Program-made: the position numbers and the translations under genes | Source: Thermus sp. CCB_US3_UF1 | GTDB lineage: Bacteria; Deinococcota; Deinococci; Deinococcales; Thermaceae | DNA: 64,000 bases | Assembly: GCF_000236585.1 (NCBI RefSeq) | Contig: NC_017278.1 | Location: 372,001-436,000, forward strand | Reading direction: 5' to 3' | Notes under the pieces: model-generated | What the model saw: only the letters and a program-made list of their open reading frames with translations | The model's database searches: none | Told to the model about the DNA's origin: nothing | Shown: positions 58,585 to 64,000 of the stretch, piece by piece | Numbering within the stretch: position 1 is the first letter of the stretch | Layout: every line of letters begins with the position of its first letter

Positions 58585-59061
58585 GTGGAGGCCTTAGCCG
58601 ACTGGCTCTTCGTGGCCTTTTGGGTGGCCGGGGTGGGCCTCACCCTCCTCCCCTTTGTGCCCGCCACCCTCATCATCCTCCTGGGGGCCTTCCTCCACGA
58701 GCTTCTCCTGGGCTTCCGGGAGCTTTCCGTGGGCGCTTGGCTGGCCCTGGGGGTCCTGGCCCTTTTGGCCATGACCCTGGACAACGTGGCGGCCCTCCTG
58801 GGGGCCAGGCGATACGGGGCGGGCCGGGCGGGGCTCTGGGGGGCCTTCCTGGGAGGGGTGCTGGGCCTTTTCCTGGGGGTGGTGGGGGTCCTGGTCCTCC
58901 CCTTCCTCCTGGCCTGGCTTTTGGAATATCTTTCGGGAAGAAGGCCGGATGAGGCCCTTAGGGCGGCCTGGGGCACCCTGGTGGGCCTCCTGGGGGGGGT
59001 GGTGGCCAAGACCCTGGTCCACGTGGCCATGGGCCTCTTGGTCCTCCGGGCCATCTTCTAG
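58585..59061 (+). CDS. DUF456 family membrane protein
   Basis: 158 residues with hydrophobic, Gly-rich membrane segments (about 8-33, 50-70, 82-115, 130-158). GVGLTLLPFVPATLIILLGAF near the N-terminus and WGAFLGGVLGLFLGVVGVLVLPFLLAWLLEYL match the DUF456 double-glycine pattern. No catalytic residue can be named and the role is unknown. Divergent from ald; 23 bases before the glutaredoxin-like gene. Confidence 0.8.
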   Translation: MEALADWLFVAFWVAGVGLTLLPFVPATLIILLGAFLHELLLGFRELSVGAWLALGVLALLAMTLDNVAALLGARRYGAGRAGLWGAFLGGVLGLFLGVVGVLVLPFLLAWLLEYLSGRRPDEALRAAWGTLVGLLGGVVAKTLVHVAMGLLVLRAIF

Positions 59062-59071
59062 CGGCATAGGG

Positions 59072-59077
59072 TATGCT
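59072..59077 (+). promoter_or_regulatory. -10 box TATGCT of the glutaredoxin-like gene, leaderless
   Basis: TATGCT ends 7 bases before the ATG at 59085, arguing against an ATG at 59073, which lies inside the box. Confidence 0.5.
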
Positions 59078-59084
59078 TCCCCCC

Positions 59085-59318
59085 ATGGAGCTGGTCTTCC
59101 TCACCCGGGAGGGGTGCGGCCTATGCGAGCGGGCGGAACGGGCCCTCTGGACCTTAGGGGTGCCCTATGTCCGCCGCCTGGTGGACCAGGAGCCCCAACT
59201 CCTGGCCCGCTACGCGTGGCGGGTGCCGGTCCTCCTTGTGGGGGAGGAGCCCCTCCTGGAGGGGGCTTTTACGGAAAAGGAGCTTCTCGCCCTTTGGCCA
59301 AACCTTGAAGGGAGGTAA
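59085..59318 (+). CDS. Glutaredoxin-like protein
   Basis: 77 residues from the ATG at 59085 (MELVFLTREGCGLCERAERALWTLGVPY). Thioredoxin fold of the DUF836/glutaredoxin type with the redox pair CGLC at residues 11-14 and a cis-Pro in WRVPVLLVGEE. It probably reduces disulfides or mixed disulfides in the cytoplasm. Lies 3 bases before lgt. Confidence 0.88.
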   Translation: MELVFLTREGCGLCERAERALWTLGVPYVRRLVDQEPQLLARYAWRVPVLLVGEEPLLEGAFTEKELLALWPNLEGR

Positions 59319-59321
59319 AGC

Positions 59322-60173
59322 GTGGATCCCACCATGATCCAGATCGGTCCCCTGCGCATCCAGTGGTACGGCTTTCTCCTCACCCTGGCCATCTTCCTGG
59401 GGTTTGAGCTGGCCAAGCGCCGCCTTAGGGCCTGGGGGCTGGATGCGGAAAAGTTTGAAACCGTGGCCTTCTGGGCGGTGGTCTTTGGGGTGGTGGGGGC
59501 CAGGCTGGGCTATGTCCTCACCTCCCCCGGGTACTTCCTGGAAAACCCCCTGGAGATCCTCTACATCTGGCACGGGGGCCTTTCCTTCCACGGGGCCATC
59601 CTGGGGGGGGCCCTGGTCTTCCTCTACTACCACCGCCGGCGGGGGTACCCCCTTTGGCCCTACCTGGACGCCGCCACCCCCGGGGTGGCCCTGGGCATCC
59701 TTGCCGGGCGCATCGGCAACCTGATGAATGGCTCCGACACCGCAGGCCGCCTCACCACCCTGCCCATCGGCTTTACCTGGCCGGAGTGGGCCAAGGGCTT
59801 CCCCGGGATCTGCCCGGGGATTGACGATATCGCCCAGGTGTACAGCTGCCAGGAGCTCCTGCGGGGCCCGGTGCACCTCACCCAGGTCTACGGGGCCCTG
59901 GTGGGCCTCATCCTCCTGCCCCTGGCCTTGGCTTGGCTGCGGAAGAGGCCCTTTGACGGCTATGCCTTCTGGCAGTTCCTCCTTTGGTACAGCGTCTTGC
60001 GCTCGGTCCTGGAGGAGCCTTTCCGCCTCAACCCCTTGTGGCTTCCCGTCTACCGGAACGACGAGCTGGGCATCGGCCTTTTCACCGCCACCCAGGTGGT
60101 GAGCCTCCCCCTCATCCTTCTTGCCCTGTACATGCTCCGGCGCCTGGGCCAAAGAGCCAAGGCCCTGGGGTAG
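59322..60173 (+). CDS. lgt: Phosphatidylglycerol-prolipoprotein diacylglyceryl transferase
   Basis: 283 residues, GTG start with AAGGGAGGT upstream. Seven membrane spans. Lgt attaches diacylglycerol to the lipobox Cys of exported lipoproteins. Signature block [17 protein letters not shown] (normally GRIGNFINGE) at about 125, with Arg and Asn retained, and an [13 protein letters not shown] motif near 88 carrying the conserved His. C-terminal [27 protein letters not shown] corresponds to the 'RSxxEFxR' region. Operon position before glmU. Confidence 0.93.
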   Translation: MDPTMIQIGPLRIQWYGFLLTLAIFLGFELAKRRLRAWGLDAEKFETVAFWAVVFGVVGARLGYVLTSPGYFLENPLEILYIWHGGLSFHGAILGGALVFLYYHRRRGYPLWPYLDAATPGVALGILAGRIGNLMNGSDTAGRLTTLPIGFTWPEWAKGFPGICPGIDDIAQVYSCQELLRGPVHLTQVYGALVGLILLPLALAWLRKRPFDGYAFWQFLLWYSVLRSVLEEPFRLNPLWLPVYRNDELGIGLFTATQVVSLPLILLALYMLRRLGQRAKALG

Positions 60174-60182
60174 CATAGCCTT

Positions 60183-61544
60183 ATGCACGCCCACGTGATC
60201 CTGGCCGCCGGGCAGGGGACTAGGATGCGGTCCCGGCTGCCCAAGGTCCTGCACCCCCTTCTCGGCAAGCCCATGCTGGCCTACGCCGTGGAGACCGCCT
60301 TGGCCCTGAACCCGGCCAAGCTGGTGGTGGTGGTGGGCCACGGCAAGGAGAAGGTCCTGGAGGCCCTGGAGGGGTATCCGGTGGAGGTGGCCTTTCAGAA
60401 AGAGCAGCTGGGCACCGCCCACGCCCTCTTGCAGGCCGAGCCCTTCCTGAAGGATTTCCCCGGTCCCACCCTGGTGACGCAAGGGGACACCCCCTTGCTT
60501 TCCCCCAGCACCCTAGGGGGCCTGCTGGAAAGGGTGGGGGAGGGGGCAGGGATGGCCCTCCTCACCGTGGAGCTCTCCGACCCCACGGGGTATGGCCGCA
60601 TCCTGCGCCAGGGGGAGGAGGTCTTGGGGAGCGTGGAGGAGAAGGACGCCACCCCCGAGGTGCGGGCCATCCGGGAGGTGAACGCCGGGGCCTATGCCTT
60701 TGACCCTTTCCTCTTCCGGGCCCTCAAGGAGGTGAGGAACGAGAACGCCGCCCGGGAGTATTACCTTCCTGACCTCATCGCCATTTACCGGGCCCACGGG
60801 AAGCGGGTGGCGGCGGTGCGGGGGGCCGCCGAGGAGGCCCTAGGGGTGAACACCCGGGAGGAGCTGGCCCGGGTGGAGGGGATCCTGCTTGCCCGGCTGC
60901 GCGCGGAGTGGATGCGAAGGGGGGTGCGGATGATCCTACCCGAGAGCGTCTACCTCGAGCCCAGCGTGGAGCTGGCCCCCGACGTGACCCTGTGGCCTGG
61001 GGTGGTCCTCAAGGGGAAGACCCGGATCGGCGAGGGGGCCGAGGTGGGGCCTTACGCCCTTCTGGAGGACACGGTGCTGGAGCCTGGGGCCAGGGTCTTG
61101 GGCCACACCGTGGCCCAAGGGGCGGTGATCGCCGGGGGGGCCGACGCCGGGCCCTTCGCCCGCCTGCGCCCGGGGGCGGTGCTCCGGGAGGGGGTGCACG
61201 TGGGCAACTTCGTGGAGGTGAAGAATAGCCTCCTCCACCCAGGGGTGAAGGCCGGCCACCTGGCCTACCTGGGGGATGCCGAGGTGGGGGAAGGGGCCAA
61301 CATCGGGGCCGGGGTGATCACCGCCAACTACGACGGCAAGCGCAAGCACCGCACCTGGATCGGCAAGGGGGCCTTCATCGGCTCCAACGCCGTCCTGGTG
61401 GCCCCGGTGCGGGTGGGGGATGGGGCCATGGTGGGGGCGGGGAGCGTGATCACCCAGGATGTCCCCGAGGAGGCCCTGGCCGTGGCCCGGGGGCGGCAGC
61501 GCAACCTCGAGGGCTACGCCCGCCGCAAGCGGGAAGGGGAGTAG
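60183..61544 (+). CDS. glmU: Bifunctional N-acetylglucosamine-1-phosphate uridyltransferase/glucosamine-1-phosphate acetyltransferase
   Basis: 453 residues. N-terminal pyrophosphorylase domain: LAAGQGTRMRSRLPKVLHPLLGKPML at 7-32, TQGDTPLLS near 100. C-terminal left-handed beta helix (about 250-430) for acetyl transfer with the catalytic His in KRKHRTWIGKGAFIGSN and VITANYDGKRKH. Makes UDP-N-acetylglucosamine for cell-wall synthesis. ATG lies 9 bases after the lgt stop; a TAGCAT sequence there is formed partly by that stop codon, so I do not count it as a promoter. Confidence 0.97.
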   Translation: MHAHVILAAGQGTRMRSRLPKVLHPLLGKPMLAYAVETALALNPAKLVVVVGHGKEKVLEALEGYPVEVAFQKEQLGTAHALLQAEPFLKDFPGPTLVTQGDTPLLSPSTLGGLLERVGEGAGMALLTVELSDPTGYGRILRQGEEVLGSVEEKDATPEVRAIREVNAGAYAFDPFLFRALKEVRNENAAREYYLPDLIAIYRAHGKRVAAVRGAAEEALGVNTREELARVEGILLARLRAEWMRRGVRMILPESVYLEPSVELAPDVTLWPGVVLKGKTRIGEGAEVGPYALLEDTVLEPGARVLGHTVAQGAVIAGGADAGPFARLRPGAVLREGVHVGNFVEVKNSLLHPGVKAGHLAYLGDAEVGEGANIGAGVITANYDGKRKHRTWIGKGAFIGSNAVLVAPVRVGDGAMVGAGSVITQDVPEEALAVARGRQRNLEGYARRKREGE

Positions 61545-61572
61545 GGCTTCATCTCCCTTTCCGTCTGGGTGC

Positions 61573-61578
61573 TAAACT
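61573..61578 (+). promoter_or_regulatory. -10 box TAAACT of tatA, leaderless
   Basis: TAAACT ends 7 bases before the tatA ATG; gap GGGGTTT. Confidence 0.45.
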
Positions 61579-61585
61579 GGGGTTT

Positions 61586-61819
61586 ATGAACCTGGGCATG
61601 CCGGAAATCCTGGTGATCCTGGTGGTGGCCCTTCTCATCTTCGGGCCCAAAAAGCTCCCCGAGCTTGGCCGCTCCTTGGGGCAGAGCATCCGCGAGTTCA
61701 AGCGGGGGGCGCAGGAGATCCGCGAGGAGCTGGAGAAGAGCGTGGAGGTGCGGGAGGAGCCCAAGCCCAAGGCCGAAACCCCGGCCAAGGCCCTCGAGGC
61801 CGAGGAGCGTAAGGCTTGA
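61586..61819 (+). CDS. tatA: Sec-independent (Tat) translocase subunit TatA
   Basis: 77 residues: membrane helix MPEILVILVVALLIFGP (6-22), the FGPKKLPELGRSLGQSIREFKRG amphipathic helix, and an acidic-basic tail. TatA forms the pore of the twin-arginine translocase. The stop overlaps the tatC TTG. A Tat substrate candidate in this window is the iron-binding protein at 27500. Confidence 0.95.
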   Translation: MNLGMPEILVILVVALLIFGPKKLPELGRSLGQSIREFKRGAQEIREELEKSVEVREEPKPKAETPAKALEAEERKA

Positions 61820-62559
61820 AGGAAGCCCCCCTGGTAGAACACCTGGAAGAGCTGAGGGCCCGCCTCCTCTGGTCCCTCCTAGCCTGGGTGGTGGGCACCG
61901 GGGTGGCCTGGAGCTTCCGCGTGGGGCTTCTGGACTGGCTCAAGCGGCCCTTGGACCTGGCGGCGGCCCAGAACGGCATCCAGGTCAACCTCATCGTCTT
62001 GGACATCACCGAGCCCTTTCTGGTCTCCCTCAAGGTGGCGGCCTTCGGCGGCCTGGTCTTGGCCCTGCCCTTCATCGTCTACCAGGTCTGGGCCTTCATC
62101 GCCCCGGGGCTTTACGAGCACGAGAAGCGCCTGGCGGCCCCCTTCCTCCTGGGGGCGGGGTTCAGCTTCGCCCTAGGGGCGCTTTTCGCCTACTACGGCT
62201 TCCTGCCCTTCGCCATCCCCTTCCTCCTGGGCTTTTTGGGGGACGTGATCACCCCCCAGATCTCCATTGGCCGCTACATGGGCCAGGTGCTCATGATGAT
62301 GAGCGTCATGGGCCTGGTCTTTGAGATGCCGGTGGTGAGCTACCTCCTGGCCCGGCTGGGGATCCTCTCCTCGGGCTTTTTGGCCCGCAACTGGCGGGTG
62401 GCCGTGGTCCTTCTCCTCACCCTGGCGGCGGTCATCACCCCCACGGTGGACATCGTCTCCCTTTCCATCGTGACCGGCCCCCTTCTCCTTCTGTACTGGG
62501 TTTCCGTCCTGGTGGCCCGCCTGGCGGAGCGGGCTAGGCCCAAGGAAGAAACCGCCTGA
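61816..62559 (+). CDS. tatC: Sec-independent (Tat) translocase subunit TatC
   Basis: 247 residues, TTG start overlapping tatA's stop (TTGA). Six membrane spans. N-terminal PLVEHLEELRARLLWSLLAWV is the TatC hallmark with the signal-binding Glu pair, and FxxE-type EPFLVSLKVAAFGGLVLALPFIVYQVWAFIAPGLYEHEKR follows. Binds Tat signal peptides in the inner membrane. Confidence 0.95.
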   Translation: MKEAPLVEHLEELRARLLWSLLAWVVGTGVAWSFRVGLLDWLKRPLDLAAAQNGIQVNLIVLDITEPFLVSLKVAAFGGLVLALPFIVYQVWAFIAPGLYEHEKRLAAPFLLGAGFSFALGALFAYYGFLPFAIPFLLGFLGDVITPQISIGRYMGQVLMMMSVMGLVFEMPVVSYLLARLGILSSGFLARNWRVAVVLLLTLAAVITPTVDIVSLSIVTGPLLLLYWVSVLVARLAERARPKEETA

Positions 62560-62564
62560 AGCCT

Positions 62565-63632
62565 ATGGACGAGCGCATCCTGGCCCTAAGGAAAGAGGTG
62601 GACCGGGTGAACCGGGAGCTTTTGCGCCTCCTCTCGGAAAGGGGGCGGCTGGTGCAGGAGATAGGCCGCATCCAGACCGAGCTGGGCCTGCCCCACTACG
62701 ACCCCAAGCGGGAGGAGGAGATGCTGGCCTACCTCACGGCGGAAAACCCCGGCCCCTTCCCCGCGGAGACCATCCGCAAGCTCTTCAAGGAGATCTTCCA
62801 GGCCAGCCTGGACCTGGAGGAGCGCCAGGACCAGAAGAAGTTCCTCTACTCCAAGGCCCACAAGCCCGAGCCCACGAGGGTGCGGGTCAAGGACGTGGTC
62901 TTTGGGGAAAAGCCCCTCCTCATTGCCGGTCCTTGTTCCATTGAGTCCGAGGCGCAGATGCTGGAGACCGCCCGCTTCCTGGCGGGGAAGGGGGTGAGGG
63001 TCCTGCGGGGTGGGGCCTTCAAGCCCAGGACCAGCCCCTACGGCTTCCAGGGCCTGGGGGTGGAGGGCCTGCGCATTGGCCGCAGGGCGGCGGACGCCTT
63101 CGGCATGGTCTTCGTCACCGAGGTCATGGACACCCGGGATGTGGAGGTGGTGGCGGAGTACGCGGACATCCTGCAGATCGGGGCCCGCAACATGCAGAAC
63201 TTTGCCCTCCTCAAGGAGGTGGGCAGGGCGGGCAGGCCCGTCCTCCTCAAGCGGGGGCTTTCCGCCACCATGGAGGAGTGGTTCTATGCCGCCGAGTACA
63301 TCCTCTCCCAGGGCAACGAGCAGGTGATCCTGGCGGAAAGGGGGATCCGCACCTTTGAGCGCTGGACCCGGAACACCCTGGACCTTTCCGCCGTGGCCCT
63401 GGCCAAGCAGGAGACCCACCTGCCCGTGATCGTGGACGTGACCCACGCCGCCGGGCGCACGGATCTCCTGGCCCCCCTGGCCCGGGCGGCCCTGGCGGTG
63501 GGGGCGGACGGGGTGCACGTGGAGGTCCACCCCAACCCCAAGGTGGCCCTTTCCGACAACCAGCAGCAACTGGACTTCCCCCAGTTCGCCCGCTTCCTCG
63601 AGGCCATACGGGACCTTCTCCCCGGGGGCTAG
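62565..63632 (+). CDS. Chorismate mutase (AroQ)/DAHP synthase fusion
   Basis: 355 residues. N-terminal about 85 residues are an AroQ-type chorismate mutase (LRKEVDRVNRELLRLLSERGRLVQEIGRIQTELG), the rest a KdsA-like type I-beta 3-deoxy-D-arabino-heptulosonate 7-phosphate synthase: VFGEKPLLIAGPCSIESEAQMLETA, RGGAFKPRTSPYGFQGLG, LLKRGLSATMEEW, and GVHVEVHPNPKVALSD with metal and phosphate ligands. It makes the first compound of the shikimate pathway. In such fusions the mutase domain mediates feedback by prephenate or chorismate. ATG 5 bases after tatC; the ferredoxin gene follows directly. Confidence 0.94.
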   Translation: MDERILALRKEVDRVNRELLRLLSERGRLVQEIGRIQTELGLPHYDPKREEEMLAYLTAENPGPFPAETIRKLFKEIFQASLDLEERQDQKKFLYSKAHKPEPTRVRVKDVVFGEKPLLIAGPCSIESEAQMLETARFLAGKGVRVLRGGAFKPRTSPYGFQGLGVEGLRIGRRAADAFGMVFVTEVMDTRDVEVVAEYADILQIGARNMQNFALLKEVGRAGRPVLLKRGLSATMEEWFYAAEYILSQGNEQVILAERGIRTFERWTRNTLDLSAVALAKQETHLPVIVDVTHAAGRTDLLAPLARAALAVGADGVHVEVHPNPKVALSDNQQQLDFPQFARFLEAIRDLLPGG

Positions 63633-64000
63633 ATGGGCTTCTTGGATAACCTGCTCCAGGCCTTCCTCAAGGCCACGGACCCCCGGCCCCGCTACACCGA
63701 GGCCCGCTGCCTCCTCTACAAGAACAGCGTGGGGGGGTGCGACCGCTGCCACCAGGCCTGCCCTAAGGGGGCGGTGCGCCTCGAGGGGTGGCGGGTGGAG
63801 CTGGACGAGGTCCTGTGCACCGGTTGCGGCCTGTGCACCGGGGTCTGCCCGGGGGTGGCCCTGGAGTTTCCCCTCGGGGGGGTGCAGGAGGCCCTTATCC
63901 GGGGCAAGGGGCAGCTGCGCTGCTCCAAGGCCGAGGGCAAGGGGGAGGAGGTCTTGTGCCTGGGCCGCCTCACCCCGGGGCTTCTGGCCGAGGCGGGAAG
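63633..64000 (+). CDS. 4Fe-4S ferredoxin-type protein (5' part)
   Basis: Starts at the ATG right after the aroQ-DAHP synthase stop and runs off the right edge after 122 codons, so the C-terminus is missing. CDRCHQACPKGAV near residue 37 and CTGCGLCTGVCPGVAL near 65 are two ferredoxin cluster-binding patterns, with one more Cys in LLYKNS/ARCLLY and two in the downstream segment (LRCSKAEG and VLCLGRL). It could be an electron-transfer subunit or a small CO- or formate-related ferredoxin; unresolved. Confidence 0.8.
   Translation, partial: MGFLDNLLQAFLKATDPRPRYTEARCLLYKNSVGGCDRCHQACPKGAVRLEGWRVELDEVLCTGCGLCTGVCPGVALEFPLGGVQEALIRGKGQLRCSKAEGKGEEVLCLGRLTPGLLAEAG

Noticed and set aside
60171-60176. 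TAGCAT as a leaderless -10 box of glmU
   Set aside because: The TAG is the lgt stop codon, and the genes are co-directional and 9 bases apart, so operon read-through is the simpler explanation. The same holds for TAAGCT before truA (24905-24913) and TAGGCT before the SDR gene (41030-41035).
1-64000. tRNA, rRNA, CRISPR arrays, insertion sequences, prophage genes
   Set aside because: No cloverleaf with CCA-type end, no regular spaced repeats and no transposase or phage proteins were recognised. Gaps between genes are all under about 105 bases.

Overview
The window is a very GC-rich, densely packed bacterial chromosome segment that looks like Thermus (Deinococcus-Thermus). Supporting signs are the extreme G/C bias at third codon positions, frequent GTG and TTG starts, ATGA/GTGA start-stop overlaps, several proteins of the type known from Thermus thermophilus (MetK, MutS2, SpeA, Prs, HesB-type and PilA-type proteins), and many -10 boxes placed only 5-10 bases before the start codon. 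I cannot fix the species. There are about 68 protein genes, two of them cut by the window edges. I saw no tRNA, rRNA, insertion sequence or CRISPR array, and no gene-free stretch over 300 bases.

Layout. 1-8.6 kb: end of a thioesterase gene, mutS2, a small unknown gene, then a maltodextrin block on the minus strand (malE, malF, malG, GH13 hydrolase). 8.5-18.2 kb: RMD1/DUF155 protein, rdgB, LOG-family enzyme, murI diverging from metK, a membrane diguanylate cyclase, then speA, a short DUF72 protein, an alpha/beta hydrolase and prs. 18.2-24.1 kb: M24 peptidase, an A-type iron-sulfur carrier, and a peptide-type ABC importer (binding protein and two permeases, no ATPases). 24.1-32.5 kb: truA, a ferric-iron-type ABC importer, a phosphatase-superfamily protein, an OsmC peroxidase, zinc-ribbon/metallo-hydrolase/rhodanese genes, and an Hsp20 gene with a near-consensus promoter. 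32.5-43.2 kb: MalY-type aminotransferase, trmB, a two-gene DUF4388/HD-GYP regulatory operon, ubiD, yraN, a PASTA protein with a kinase-like but non-catalytic N-terminus, a one-domain flavoprotein, an SDR, an alanyl-tRNA editing protein, a frameshifted small gene and an rsuA/rluB-type gene.

43.1-52.1 kb is the most distinctive part: a minus-strand type IV filament locus running pilA, an O-antigen-ligase-like (pilin glycosylation?) gene, five prepilin-like genes, a PilM/PilN or GspL-like protein, a GspE ATPase, a GspF platform protein and a PilO/GspM-like protein. It contains no secretin, prepilin peptidase or PilT. Parts of it have clearly lower G+C than the rest. 52.2-64 kb returns to housekeeping genes: VanW-type protein, cupin, topA, CoA-transferase, alanine dehydrogenase, DUF456, glutaredoxin, lgt, glmU, tatA-tatC, chorismate mutase/DAHP synthase fusion, and the start of a ferredoxin-like gene.

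Two regulatory observations stand out. (1) A 19-base tandem repeat (TTTTCA, 11-base period, second copy TTTTCACA) lies 39 bases before pilA and, with 17 of 19 bases identical and in the same orientation, 37 bases before the DUF4388/HD-GYP operon; this suggests one OmpR/PhoB-type regulator coupling pilus production with c-di-GMP turnover. (2) About 17 genes have a TANNNT box 5-10 bases before the start, as expected for leaderless transcripts; one 19-base gap at 42153-42171 appears to be a complete two-way leaderless promoter.
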